A stretch of DNA of 64,000 nucleotides. Source: Saksenaea vasiformis B4078 (Eukaryota > Mucoromycota > Mucoromycetes > Mucorales > Saksenaeaceae). The stretch spans positions 23,869 to 87,868 of the forward strand of contig JNDT01001705.1 in NCBI GenBank assembly GCA_000697055.1, written 5' to 3'. Shown here piece by piece: positions 11,208 to 23,206 of the stretch. The translations under genes and the position numbers were made by a program. The notes under the pieces were generated by a model that was not told where the DNA came from, did no database searches, and saw only the letters and a list, made by a program, of their open reading frames with translations. Numbering within the stretch: position 1 is the stretch's first letter; each line of letters begins with the position of its first letter.

Positions 11208-12373
11208 GTAAGATAAGAAATAAAGAAAGAAGGAAAAAAAGAGGAGAAAGAAGAAAGAGAAAGAAAGAGAAGAAAAGAAAGTGAGAAAGAGAAAAGCCTG
11301 TGGCGGAGAAATACGGCAATAGGTTTGTGAGCGTTGATTTAAAAAAATTTGCAAATCTTCGTTAGAGTAATACCTTCTTTTCGAGAAACAATCCCTTCTT
11401 TATTTTACACGCTTTTTTACAAAACGAAGAAAAAGAAGGAGAAGGAGAAGGAAAAGAAGAGATGTCTGTTTGAAAAATTGGTGGATAGTTAGTACCTACA
11501 TCTGGATGAATAAAGGAGCGTGACTGAAAGCAAGTCATGACGAAATGTAAAAATCAAGATAATACCTTCCAGTCTCTTTCCTCTTAGTTATTAAAACCAC
11601 TTGACCACTCGTTTTGCATATAAGTAGATGTGTTCCGAGAAAGAAGACATCTGTTATCCTACTGCTGACCATGTTGTTTTATCCAAAAGAGGCAATTCTG
11701 ACCTCTAGAAACAAAAAAAACGTGCTTCTATAAAGTCCTATTCATATATCACATCCCTCTCACTGAACAGAGGACACGATGTATGAGAAAACACTTGCGT
11801 AAGTCATCCAAGTTGGTGGACATGAACGTCTATGCTTTTAAAACCCGACATCAAAGCATACAAGTTAACCTCACGTGGAGCATAACTTTCCTTTGCATCC
11901 TATTCGTTCTTCTTTAGGAAAAAATGAGTGTAACATGGATCAGACTTACATCAATGGATCCCATCTCCAGGCGAACTAAACTGAATAGCAAATTTCACAC
12001 ACTTAATAGAATACGCGTGCCGTTTACATCAACATACACGTCATTGGGAAGTGAGTATATGTATATCTGATTGGCATGCTGTGGCGTTGTTCTCTTTTTT
12101 TTTTTATACAAATGATGTGCAGGATATGTGCTAACGCATCCATCAATCACACCGTTTTGTTTTAACACTCAAACTTTATATATTGCCAAGCGGCACCGTC
12201 ACCTACCCATCACCCCTTTTTATTTCAGAGCATCCTCTGTAGAAAAAGTCTGCCTTTATGATAGGGCATATTTACTGCTATGCAATGCCGCATAAATAAT
12301 TTTATGGATGGATTGTAAAATAAAGGTCAATGTCTAGGATATCATCATCATCATCATCATCTACACGTTTGTA
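11208..12373. other. Intergenic between WNK kinase and O-fucosyltransferase-like gene
   Basis: Contains the WNK 5' region with long purine runs (11221-11290 and 11425-11460 on the plus strand) and otherwise AT-rich sequence. No coding exon is supported. Confidence 0.4.
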
Positions 12374-13861
12374 CTACAAGCCAAACGTTTCAACTGCAAC
12401 TTTGATATTCGGATGTCCTGCGTTCAACGCAGCTTGTCTGTCCTCAATAATTCTGTTTGTAAAGCTACTGGGCTTGCCACACACGCCTGGTTCGCCAGCA
12501 AAAAACCATTGCGCACGCATGGCCACGAGTTTATCGACAATGCCTAGTACGCTAATGTCATAACGTTTGGCATGAGACGGTACTGTGTAGATGTGCCACG
12601 ATGACGGTATTTCACCATCTGCCACCTTTCGGTCTGGTCTCTCCAGGGTCGTCAGTGTCACATCCAAATTTTCATACACGTGACGGATGGCCTCGTGGTG
12701 TTGCCATTTCAGTTCGCCTGCTTTAAACGATCTTGATTCAGGTTCCGAAGCATTCAGAAGGTGAGGGTAATCTGTCAACAAGAACAAATTGGTGCCTTGA
12801 TCAAGTGCCTTTACTTTCTTTACGAGACTCTCCGCACATGGAAGCATATTACTGAGTGGTGTTAGTCGCTCCATGCGCCAGTGTATCGCTGCAAACGGTT
12901 GAAGTCGGGATGCGATTTCGTCTGCTACCTGGCTCCATCGCGGGTGATACGATAAGGGAACTTCCACCTCCGGATTTTCGATAAAACCAAGCCTGAAGCA
13001 TACATAGTTTAGTTTTCTTTTTTCTTGTTTTCGTATACGAACCTTCGGTCGTAAAATAGCTGTACTACATCTACCGACTCCGACTTCGCCAGTTCGTCCA
13101 TAAAGATCTGCGTGTAGTTTCTTCGCCCTACTTCGAACTCAGGATCATCCAGCTGTAACCGCGTTCGTGGTTGGTTGTCAAACATATGCTGCATACAGTT
13201 CTTTGTATTGTCCAAATAGCTTGAGCTTTCCTCCAATTCGAAGAATACTTCCCGGCCAGTGGCTATCGCATCTGCCTGATGCCGCTCCTCACTCCACGAC
13301 TTGAAGTCAGCGAGTGTAATGTAATTAAAAAACTTTCGATTGGACTTGAGCCAGTCATCGTCATAATAAAAACTGAAGTTATAGAGACGGCATGCACCGA
13401 GATGGGACAGAAATACGTTTGGCAGTACAATGGTCCTGCCTACCTTGCCTGACAAAAACGCAATCTGACGAAAATGCATTTGTGCCTTGGATTCTGTTCT
13501 ATGCTTTAGTTTACCAAAGCAACGTACATTCTTTTTCTTTTTCTTTCTTACCTTGTTCGCTGATAGCGATGGGTAACATGAATTGACACCGGTCTCTGCC
13601 ACAGTACTTTTGATTTATTCGCTTTTTTTGCAACTCTTGCTCTTCCCGTCTTTGAAGACCATAGTCGAAAATATATTCTGGTTTTCTTTCATCATGCTCT
13701 TTAGGCTTTACGTAACCGGAGAAAACGTCGGGCTCAACGTGAGGTGCTGTTTGAAGGGTAGACTGTCGACGGGAAAAGACACCGGTGTAATATATCAATA
13801 GGACAACCAAAGCAAAAAGAAGGTAACGTCGAGGCGACGATCGTCGCGGTTGAGTGATCAT
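12374..13861 (-). CDS. Second O-fucosyltransferase-like type II membrane protein
   Basis: Three exons: 13861-13552, 13493-13043 and 12992-12374; 459 aa with matching phases. A basic N terminus precedes one membrane helix (about 13-29). The lumenal domain contains IAFLSGKVGRTIVLPNVFLS and, at 289-296, AI-H-W-R-M-E-R, which aligns with the HxRxxD/E motif of the O-fucosyltransferase superfamily. Further on are a conserved LFLLTDYP strand and a terminal region with CGKPSSFTNRI. The protein is related to, but clearly diverged from, the intronless copy at 1125-2477. GDP-fucose-dependent transfer in the Golgi or ER lumen is inferred from the fold; the acceptor is unknown. Confidence 0.75.
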
Positions 13862-14191
13862 GATGAATCAAGTCGCTGGATGAACGACCTTTGGATCACT
13901 CGGATGAAGGAAGGGAAAAAAAAGAGAGGGAAGGTGGACAACGCTGGTTTTACATACGAGAAAGGAAATTGATAATCTTTGAATTAAAATGCCGCCTTCT
14001 CTTCTCCCGGTCCACGAGTTGCGTTCCTGATAAGACACATGATAACTACACTTGCAAGTATCATTATTATTCTCTGGCGACCGGAATTGGGAAACATGCT
14101 TTGATCTTGATTAAGCAGAAATTTATGAAACGATGATTAAACAAAAGGAAGAAGAAAAACGAAATGTACATGTAGACTGTGCAACAAAAGG
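13862..14191. other. Short intergenic gap, no gene seen
   Basis: Lies between the 5' end of the fucosyltransferase-like gene and the 3' end of the glutaredoxin gene, both on the minus strand. No coding sequence is supported. Confidence 0.4.
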
Positions 14192-15467
14192 TTAGGCTGT
14201 CAAGACTTGATCAAATTCGCCACTCTCGATCTGTTTATGGTATTATTTTCCTTAGTACTCTATAAACCACGTGCTTCAAACTTACCATCTCTTTAATAAT
14301 GTCCAAACCACCTAGCAATTCTCCCTTATAAAACAACATGGGATAGGTTGGCCAGTTGACGTGGGTCTTCAAACCCTGTCTAACCTCCTCGTCGGAAAGA
14401 ATATCAAAGTATCCATACTTGACATGACGGTCGTTAAGGATACCGATCATCTGTCTCGAAAAGCCGCAACGTGGTTCCTGAGGTGTGCCCTTGATAAATA
14501 CCATCACTGGTTGTTTCTCAATGATATCTTGAAGACGTGCACCCAAATCCTTCTCCTTAGGCAATGCCTCTGCAAATTCTCCAGACGCAATCATTTCCTT
14601 GACAATGTCGAGACCGCCAATCAATTCTCCATCAATATACACCTGAGGATAAGTCGGCCAGTCTGAGTATGCCTTCAACCCTGTCATCTAAATCTCAGTA
14701 ATCCCGCACTATCAATAAGGAATGATGATTTTACCTTGACGCACATCTTCATCAGCAAGGATATTGAACGAACTGTATTTCACTTTCTGCTCTGCAAGAA
14801 TTTCCACTAGCTGACGCGAAAATCCACAACGTGGCTATATTTTGCTTTGTCAGCAGACAGTCGTTTTCACTTTTGTTTTTGTTTTTGTTTTGCTTTACCT
14901 GCTGTGGTGTACCCTTAATAAACACCATGACAGGTGCGCTGTTGATCAGTGCCTTCAAACGAGCATTCAAGTCTCTGACGGGTTTGTTGGCACCTTTCTC
15001 TTGTGGAAGGGTACTGGACACCTTGTTCAACACACCTTTTGCATGCTTGGATACAGCGTTCGTAAGCTCTGCTGCCTTGGCTCCCTCGATACGCTCGACG
15101 ATCTTTCCATTCTGTAAAGCAGTACCATTGTTAAAACACAGATGATCCACATGGCTCGCTTTTGCCATACCTTCAACACGATAAACGTAGGCACAGCAGC
15201 AATTTCGAAGCTCTCAGAGATATCAGGGAAATTTTCAGCTTCGATCTAACATATTAGGTCAATGAGGAACAATCTTTCACACTAATGGATCACCTTAAGG
15301 AACTGGAGGGCGGGGAACTTGCCAGCAAGTTCGGCGAACACATCGTTCATTTGCTGACAAGGCTCAGCCCAAGGAGCCCAGAAATCAAGACAAACAACTG
15401 CATTCTTCCTGGAAACAGTGTCGTTGAATTGTGCGTCTGTGGTAATGTCCTGAAGGTTGGCTGCCAT
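14192..15467 (-). CDS. GLRX3: Multidomain monothiol glutaredoxin, Trx-Grx-Grx (PICOT/GLRX3 type)
   Basis: Six exons: 15467-15294, 15245-15171, 15111-14899, 14834-14735, 14680-14286 and 14230-14192; 331 aa. Residues 1-105 form a thioredoxin-like domain with WAPWAEPC at 30-37, a single active-site Cys as in Grx3-type proteins. Two glutaredoxin domains follow, each with KGTPQ, a CGFS active site (157-160 and 259-262), a WPTYP segment and GGLDI. Such proteins bind glutathione-ligated 2Fe-2S clusters at the CGFS cysteines, deliver iron-sulfur clusters with BolA partners in the cytosol and nucleus, and signal iron status. Yeast Grx3/Grx4 have one Grx domain; two is the arrangement of animal PICOT (335 aa). 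The last 13 residues come from a 39-nt terminal exon. Confidence 0.95.
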
Positions 15468-16839
15468 AGAAGTGAGAGAGTGGGGATTAAAAAAAAGACA
15501 GAAAAGTGTTGAACAGGCCCTGCAGCACCAAATATCACCGGCGGGACCTTTTTTTTCGCCTCATCTACGAATGATCTGATTGGGCAGGAGAGTACCGTTG
15601 TCACGATTGCTGTCTTTCGCTGCACATCCAATGACGAGAGCTGTCCCATCCGAAGCCGGTTATTTGATGGATCAAAGGTGAGACCCTACTATGAAAACCA
15701 AAGGGACAGCAGATTTGGGAGACTACATTGATAGATCCATTTTGCAATAAAATCACCTGAGGAATGATATGCAAACATGGATGAAGCTATTGTGGCCATT
15801 GCTGCAAGAAAATGATCACCTGCATTAATGAAGAAGTCTTGTACTGAAAACAGCATATCCATCCATGCGGTTAATAAACAAACATTTCTTTTCGGATTGT
15901 AATGCATAGTATCCACAAAGGTTCTTAGAAATGGCTCCTGACTCTTGTTTCCTTCTTTTCTTGCATGAAAGCTCTTGTTCGGTTTGTATGTACTTTTTAC
16001 AGCATTTCGCTTCACTTTAAGACAGTTTTGGTGTGTGATCCACATAACCCTTTTTCCGTTGACCCAATGCGTGCAGTGACGTGTTTACTTTTCATGTTGA
16101 CGTTCCGTATCCGAGACTGGTTCCATAATCTGTATAGAAAATACTTTAAAGAACGGGATGCGATGCGATGCGTATGTCAAGGAAAAATCGACTTCCTTTT
16201 TCTACGACTTCAGTATATCCGAGCCTGAGCTCAGGCGGATTAAGCATGATATACAATGATTTCAATAAAGGTAATCTTTACCTCGACAAGCACAGACCGT
16301 TAGCATCATGTTTTAGTAAAATGCAAAAAAAGAATTATTCATATCCACCGTACCGGTGTCTTTCATTTGGTAAAGACGAGTCGCTTCACTATTCATTGGA
16401 CTATGGCATCCTAAATTGTACCCATTATTCCAACCTCATCTTCACGGATCAAATGCCACTAATTATCAGCGCTCGTAATCCTATTTAATTTTGTGCACAA
16501 TACAAATAGAGCAGACGGTAGTCGTTACCTGTATATATATGTGTACGTGTCCATACCCATTCGTGGACTAGTTTTATGTCAATAATTAATCTGGAATTTT
16601 GCGATGCATATCATTACAAAATCCGTCAAGCTAATATGACGATGCAAATGACGACACCATAAAGAACGTCTAGTGCAAACGTATGGCATTTTTGTTTTTT
16701 ACGGCGTCGTGGTTTGACAGCTGCGTAGGAAAGGGCCATTGCAGTTACTGCGCTCCTTTCCACAACTGGTCAGAATCGATTATTGGCACCCGCATCGACG
16801 GATTTACACAAATAGTTAAGCGCTGTTCTGGTTCATTGT

Positions 16840-17215
16840 TCGAGTAAACGGGACTTGCTCACAAGCTCAATATCACTCATCCTTTGCAATGGATCGCCAG
16901 ACGTCGTATCTCTTCAAGTGCTCAACAGTGTGTCTTCTTCCGCAGGCCTATATCACCAGGATCTTCTCTATGTCACTCCCATCGGTCATCGCGAGGGGCG
17001 GGCCACTGCTGTCGGCGGAATTACCTTTGGGAATAAGGTAAATTGATATCCAACTTTGGTTCGATCCATTAGCCAGAAATGTACGTTTATGCTACTATAT
17101 ATGAATTTTGTAGCTACCAAGGGACCAATCTGGGCATTGATCTTGCCGAAATTCATGTATTAATGACCGTATATCCAATTATTTATTAGCGTAACCTTCG
17201 TCTCTCTCCACAGAC
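16840..17215 (+). repeat. Dispersed repeat family, copy C (partial)
   Basis: Resembles 58735-59095 by eye in collinear order. Shared blocks include ATATCACTCATC / GCATCACTCATC, GTCGTATCTCTTCAAGTGCT / GTTGTATCGCTTCAAGTCCT, TTTATGCT followed by TATATGAATTT or TATAAATTT, and GTATTAAYGAMCG followed 18 nt later by TTAGCGT. The copy is diverged and lacks the left part of the 58.6-kb copy. No terminal inverted repeat or coding capacity was recognised. Confidence 0.6.
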
Positions 17216-17900
17216 ACATAACTTGTACAGATCAGATGCGTTAGTTGTGGCTTTCGTGTTTGTATTGCAAGTCAACATAAAACAATAAAAAATCTTTTAG
17301 AATGGTATTTATTCCGGAAAGAGGGCGAGACTATTGTGAGACATTTGATGTTGAAATATCCAGGTACCAGAATTGCTGATCCCGGACCCAAGTTTCGATT
17401 ATCTTAAATCTATCTTTCTTTTCCTGACCTCTAGAAAGAGGTTGACCTTCGTCGGCGGTTAATCATAATATTCCGCTCATGTATGTTTACATAATTACAT
17501 GCAATGGCTTCACCGCGGAGCATTGAACCAGATCTTTCTTGAATTGCTCGCCACTGATGATATTCAGGCAAATTACCTGCCAATTAAGCATGACAATGCC
17601 GATTCCTGCAGGTAGAGCATGCAATCCTTATCTTTGTCAGTCCGCGACTTCGAAAATTGCCGCAATGCGACATCGATCGCAGGAGCGTGTCCTCGCAATT
17701 TAGGGTTCAGATTTCTTAGGAGCCGTACCAAACCCACGAACCGCATCTTTTGGAGCCATACCTTGCACAGCCGCACATCCACCGAAACTACCCTAAACTT
17801 TATTGACTTCCGAGCCGGGAAATTTGATATGGCTCCTAACGCCCGGCTTTTTTTTTGCTATGGCTCGCAAGGTGTCAACCAATCTCAAAAAGGGATGACG

Positions 17901-17908
17901 TATAAAAG
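17901..17908 (+). promoter_or_regulatory. TATA box of the small orphan gene
   Basis: TATAAAAG lies 84-91 nt upstream of the candidate ATG at 17992 (133 nt before the first well-supported exon base). The spacing is compatible with transcription starting near 17930. Inference from motif only. Confidence 0.4.
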
Positions 17909-17991
17909 GATAAATGTTTTACCTCGGGGAGGTTGATGCGGGAAACGATTTACAGGTCTTTTTCTTCACATCAACCAAGTGGATTAAGGAC

Positions 17992-18628
17992 ATGGCAGGC
18001 AAAGTTGGTTTTTAAAGTGTTGCAGCAGCTTATGTTTTTCTTTTTTTCTTCAGGCAATCACAACAAAAAGAATAATGACCGACGCGATTCCACAAAACAG
18101 CCACAACAACGAAAGAATTCAGCTGGTAGGAGACAAGATGCAACCACATCACAGATATTCATTTTCTCTTGTTCGCAGCACGAAAAGACAATATAAACAA
18201 GAGTAACACAAAGTCCTTGCCACACACAGAATCCGAACCTACCCTTTCTCTCGCCTCCCATGTAAGCCTGAACAACTTCAACAGCGCCGATGTCATGCAG
18301 TTTTTGAATCTACGTACGTTACACCCCCATATTTCACTGGCATGCTTGGTCTTTTTAAACTGATCGTTGATGCAGGATTTTCGGACACACTGACTTCCTA
18401 CCATGACACAAACATCGACCAGTCATTACGACCAGAAAAATACGAAAGCCAGGAAAAAGCTTGGGGTAATAAAGTGGGACTTCCTTCTGTATGGGGACAG
18501 AAAGGTAAGGCATTGTAAAAGAGGAAGAGAAAGAGAAGGAGAATAGATATTAAATCATTGCTGTTAAAGGTGCCACAATGGCTTCAGGTGCCGACTTTTT
18601 AACCGAGGTTGTCCATCGTTCAAAATAA
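17992..18628 (+). CDS. Small orphan protein, spliced
   Basis: Not recognised. Three junctions are well supported by GT-AG sites and phase: exons ending 18125, 18179-18313, 18376-18504 and 18570-18628. The encoded tail is polar (RPEKYESQEKAWGNKVGLPS, then ADFLTEVVHRSK). The first exon is uncertain. A long pyrimidine tract at 18035-18053 looks like an intron 3' end. A tiny exon 17992-17998 (Met-Ala) joined by a GC-AG intron (17999-18053) keeps phase; the alternative is the ATG at 18032, which would translate the tract. The product is about 130-138 aa, Asn/Lys/Ser-rich at the N terminus, with no signal peptide or membrane helix. It overlaps the convergent Yippee gene by 9 bp at the 3' ends. Confidence 0.42.
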
Positions 18629-18988
18629 ATCGTGTTTGAGCAATTTCGATTTTTCCACAATATATTTGCCTTCATGTAAGTATTTCCATCCAAGCTTCGT
18701 ATGACATCCACGGCAGGCAATGTCTGCCATAGTGTGTACGCCTGTCAACAACATTCTCCTTTCTTTGGCACCAATACCAACATTGACAACTTGACAGACC
18801 AGAAAAGCAGCACCATACTGGTCAAAATAAGATGTGAACGCATGATTAAAAAAAATCAATATACCATTTACCTGTCCTTGGAATGATCGCGACAATATAT
18901 CTTCATGACGGAGAACGTGGGAATGACATGTACTACAAATGTAGATACGATTATGTTCAAGATACACTTGGTGCTTAGGATTCTTCAT
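18620..18988 (-). CDS. Yippee-like zinc-binding protein
   Basis: Two exons: 18988-18872 and 18817-18620; 104 aa. The 54-nt intron is in frame, but removing it restores the family motif SFQGQ-YG. The two zinc knuckles CSTC (18-21) and CRGC (74-77) are separated by exactly 52 residues, the Yippee signature, with VVNVGIG, LLTGVHT-ADI and LGWKY in their usual places. The usual stretch of roughly eight residues between LGWKY and EGKYIVEK is missing here (LGWKYLHEGKYI). The final exon therefore seems shortened, or a micro-intron is hidden. Yippee proteins form a cereblon/MIS18-like zinc fold; subunits such as yeast Moh1 associate with GID/CTLH-type ligases in some species. The exact role is unknown. 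Confidence 0.9.
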   Translation of the reverse strand: MKNPKHQVYLEHNRIYICSTCHSHVLRHEDILSRSFQGQVNGILIFFNHAFTSYFDQYGAAFLVCQVVNVGIGAKERRMLLTGVHTMADIACRGCHTKLGWKYLHEGKYIVEKSKLLKHDLF

Positions 18989-20319
18989 AAGGATGTAATT
19001 GCATGCTAAGGGAATGGAGAAAGAAGACGAAAGGGAAAAAAAAAAGAGGCAATGGATTCCTGTTTATCCGAATCGGACTGTAATCATGCGATCAGAGAGT
19101 CACCCATCTGTAGGAGGAATAGGGATGGTAATTGCATTACAAGTCAAAACCACACCGGAGGGATGCCCTTTAGTGCTATATGATTTACGTAAAAGGAGAT
19201 ATACATGCTAGTGGTTAATTGACGATTTAGACCTCGCCTATCTGACAATACACCCTCTTTATGCTTTTTTTTTGCACTGGCGTTGAAAAGTTGATTGGCC
19301 TGATGCAACTATCACATGGTATAACTGGAAATCACGGTCTGAACTTCACAGCATACAGAATGTGGACGATCACCCACGTTAAGTTTGCGCGATCATGGAG
19401 AAAAGACTGCATAATTTTGTGTTGCCCCCAAATGGACCTTTCACTGGAAAGCATCCCTTTTCTACCTTCGTCCAATGCTGAAGTTTTTGTCTGTCCATAT
19501 TTTCCGTGCTGCATTTGTGTTAAAGATGAGATATCGATTGTAGCTATTTCATTCTAGTTGACCCAGTTAGATTTCAGCTATGGCGCAGCAGCCTAACAGA
19601 CCCCTTTCCATGGAAAAGAAAGTTGTTTAGAAAACGAAGCTATTTGATTCCAGGAAGGTACGACCCAAAAAGATATAGTGGAATGACACCATGTCGGAAG
19701 GGTATGCAGTCGGATGTAAATGAAGAATGAGACTTGCCGAAGCAAAGCAAAGAATCGCCATTTTCGGAATGATAGTCTGGCTACACGTCCTTCCTTTGCC
19801 ACTTTCTCTCTATCAAGAGGATTGCGAGGAACATAAGAAAGTAGCATGATGAAGTAAACCTTCAATATAAGGTTCAGATGTATGTAGTCAATTTGTGATC
19901 GTCATAGTAGCTTGTGATGCGCATTAAAAAAAGTGGAAGATAGGAAATGTGTGTTATGAAGGAGAGGAAAGCCCAAGATCATAAGATAGTAGCACAGGAT
20001 ACAGGGCAGTTCTCATGAAGGTAGATAATTTATTCTCGTTTACCGTACAAGTGGCGTCATTTGTAGCCATATACGACGCTGCTTTTTTGTCCAGGCATTT
20101 GCTGGCAAATACAATTCTTGAAGGCAAGCGCTGGGTATTTGATAACCTGAGTCCCGTTCTCAGCAGTCGCCTATGTCCTCACATGCGATGATGAGTATCT
20201 GCTCTAACTACCAGAACGTCCCAGATAATAGCACTTGCCCCATGTGACTTTCCGTCACGGAATCGGCTGTTGTGCCTCGATAACCTCTTTTAACCGTGGT
20301 GTCTATTGAGACAAAGACA

Positions 20320-20342
20320 CCCCCCCCCCCCCCCCCCCCCCC
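20320..20342. repeat. Poly-C tract (23 nt)
   Basis: An uninterrupted run of C on the plus strand in a gene-poor interval. The length may be affected by sequencing or assembly error. Confidence 0.8.
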
Positions 20343-22404
20343 TTCAACGGCTACTTTATCGTGTGTCGTTCTTATTTTTTCTTTTCGGCTCATGCGTTCT
20401 CTTCTCTCGGTACACCTGTCGAGGGCGGTAACGCTCTTTCAGAAGATCAAGATTTCCGCCTGCGATTTATTTATTAATGGATTCGTCAGATGTGGTGTAT
20501 TATATTTCGGCATACATCCTGGGAATTAACATCTTCCGAAGTATGTCCCAACTAAAATATGTTTCCTTTCAGAAGTTTCGAACTTTATGATGCTTTCTTG
20601 CTTATACGATCAAGATATCCTTATCAACCACTCAACATATCCGAAACTTCTGCTCTTAATCTTATACTCCTCGTTGAAGAGTTGATTAGAAAGCAACAGT
20701 TGATAAAATGCTTTGAGAGTCTTGGTAGAAATGTATCCAAAGCACATCGCTGATTAATCACAATGTACCTCAGATTTATTTATACCATTCAATGCTAAAC
20801 TGATTATGTCAGTGAACAGAAGACACGTAAGCATCGACAAACCATGATATTGCGATCTGGTTGCGTCTGAATACTGGCCTTACTGGATATGCGACATTTA
20901 ACTAGTCTACATCAACCCATGATCGTCGTAATTGTCTTGTTGCATCCATCATACTATGGAATAATCCGAAGTATCTTCACACGACAGCAAGGCGCCCTAT
21001 CGTCCTATTCCACAGACGTCCTTTACTCTATTTCTGAGCAGATGAATTGCTAATGCTATGAGAAGCTCAACCAAATATCATAGATAAAAGTGCATGTTGA
21101 TCATATACTTCAAATCCAACGTAAGTGCAGATAAAGTGGATGCCTGTAGATGCCTCGACATAATGGAAAAAAGAAAGAGATAAGGTAGATCGCTGGAAAG
21201 AGATGGTGTTTCTCCTTCAAGGTACAACAATGGTGTGTACCTCGCCGGCGTCCTTTTTCATTTGCAATCTGTCCAACAGCAAACAGTTTGGACGCCTATG
21301 GCGTTTTCTAGATCAGATGTTAACGTTATTTCGCTCAACCTCCGAGAATGGCTCCCTGATGATCGCAAAAACTATGAATGAAGGCGAGAATGTATATCAA
21401 CTGGTATCGAGATAGCAGCTTGCTTGGATATCTATGTGACTTCCCAAAAAAAATGTTATTCTATAGAACGAGATTTCGGTCAGATCCTTTCTGTGGTTGT
21501 TATAACCAATTTAAACCATATAACCATCTTGAACAATGAGAAAAAAAATTATCAAAATCTACGAGGGCGCTTCTAATGAATGGCGTTTTGTGCAGTTACT
21601 ATTTATCGGACATACGCTAATCCATATAAGTTCAGCTCTAAATGGAGGGGCAAGTCTGCACCGAGGAAGAATAGACAATAGGATTATAGGGACATGCATT
21701 GCCAACGAACTCATGCTTTACTTACATCAAGTACGGTAAGCTCCCGGCGGACACAAGTTTATCCTCAAAGCAAGATAGGCTCGGCTCAACGAAAACAGTA
21801 TCCAGCTGACGTTCAAAATCCGGTATTTGATCGAAAACCGAAAAGGCAACGTTTACTCCACAACCGCAAAAGTGCATGTCATAACCAGCACAGATAAATA
21901 TTTAGATTGATTTTGGACTGATGTTTGGCAAGGCAGCATTCTATCTGCTCGCATTAGCAGGGAAGAAACTATGTGTGTGTCCATTTTTCATGCTTTTTGG
22001 TTACTAAGCTTTCCTTTCATCAAAAGCGGAAATCCCAGAACACGGCCGGAAGGACATGGTTGATGTTTGATCCATGCATCCAGACAATCTCGTTCAGAGG
22101 AATATGCGTCCAAGGAAATTGATATTGCGCCGAGAAATTGCGACGTTGCAAGTACTAGGTGCGCTCTACAATGGCCTGTCAGAACATCCACCAATTTTCT
22201 TTTTGTCTTTCTCAAATATAGAAGTTGGATGCTCCACATGTTGTTTTACCTATCTCTCTGCTGTGTGAATGTGGATTCTTACTTGCTTTGCAGTAGGTGG
22301 AATCCCTTGTCTTTCAGCCTGGCGAGCCGGTCTTGCCCAGTTGTTAGGCTGCGGCCTTCGTCGCAAACAACCTCCGTCGCAAACGGCCTCGACTGTGCGT
22401 GTGT

Positions 22405-22495
22405 GTAACTTCCATTCACGGCTTAAGTAAACGTTGTCACACGTAGCATCACTTATTCTCCACAACAGATCGTCAGGTGCAGCCGTTATTGGAAA
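22405..22495 (+). repeat. Dispersed repeat family, copy D (partial)
   Basis: Matches 58725-58795 in the block CTTAAGTAA, then GTTGTC-CAC and AGCATCACT-AT, then AACA-AGATCG. Only about 90 bp is clearly related. The flanks to 22300 may be a more diverged continuation. Confidence 0.5.
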
Positions 22496-23206
22496 AGGCG
22501 GCCGCTATTAAGCCATCCGCGGAAAGCGTCTCTCCTTACCGGCCTGGCTGGATCAATTGACTATCATCCATGGATAGACGTATCAGTTCAGAAGAAGTAA
22601 GCCATACGGTATCCAAATATCGTCCATGCACTAGTTGCGGATAGGCTTTTTCCTGCTAAAACAAATATCCTGTCAGGGGTGGGAAGTTCATGGTGGTAAA
22701 GCGTAGTGTTTTAGCTTACATATTAATGACACACATATTCAATGCTTCCTCAGCGTAAGCTCAGCTCTTCATGGAAGCAGAGATCATTCATTCAATAAAT
22801 GATGTCCTATATTTTATCATACGCAAAAAAAAAAAAAAATTGCTTAGCGGGAAAAGATACTGCCATAGGTAAATACAACAATGCCTGCAGTTGTTTTGGT
22901 GTAACGGCACTTAATTGTGTACCTACCAATCATCGTCTATGACAAAGGAGAAGGTAGTTTGTTGTTAGACGCTGACACAAAATATGCAATCTTTTCTTTC
23001 GTTCTTTTGGTACGTTTCCCGAAAAGTGCTAAATCCTCGATGCAAGTGCATACGTTTTTCTTTCCTCTTCCATGTGATTTGTCGAGAAGTAGGTGGTACA
23101 ACGGGTGGGAAACGCTGATCAAAAAAAGCAAGAGTCTCTCACCTTTTAATTCATTGTTGGGGTAATCCCTTTTAATTGTTTCTTTCTTTTCTTAACATCT
23201 CACAGA

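Larger units (their letters stand above)
15468..17991. other. Gene-poor interval with one dispersed-repeat copy
   Basis: No gene is supported. A minus-strand frame at 15689-16045 has no recognisable features. The region 16840-17215 is related to repeats elsewhere in the window and is listed separately. The promoter of the small gene beginning at 17992 lies at the right end. Confidence 0.4.
18989..23206. other. Gene-poor interval (4.2 kb)
   Basis: No gene is supported on either strand. Contents are a 23-nt C homopolymer (20320-20342), a partial dispersed-repeat copy near 22405-22495, and an A-run near 22826-22840. A plus-strand frame at 18999-19211 includes a short plausible stretch (GGIGMVIALQVKTTPEGCPL) but no splice continuation that I could trust. 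Confidence 0.4.

Noticed and set aside
15689..16045. 118-aa minus-strand frame upstream of the glutaredoxin gene
   Set aside because: No recognisable motif, no clear start context, and stops in all plausible continuations.
20296..20529. Open frame with a run of prolines
   Set aside because: The prolines come only from the poly-C homopolymer; there is no domain or splice support.
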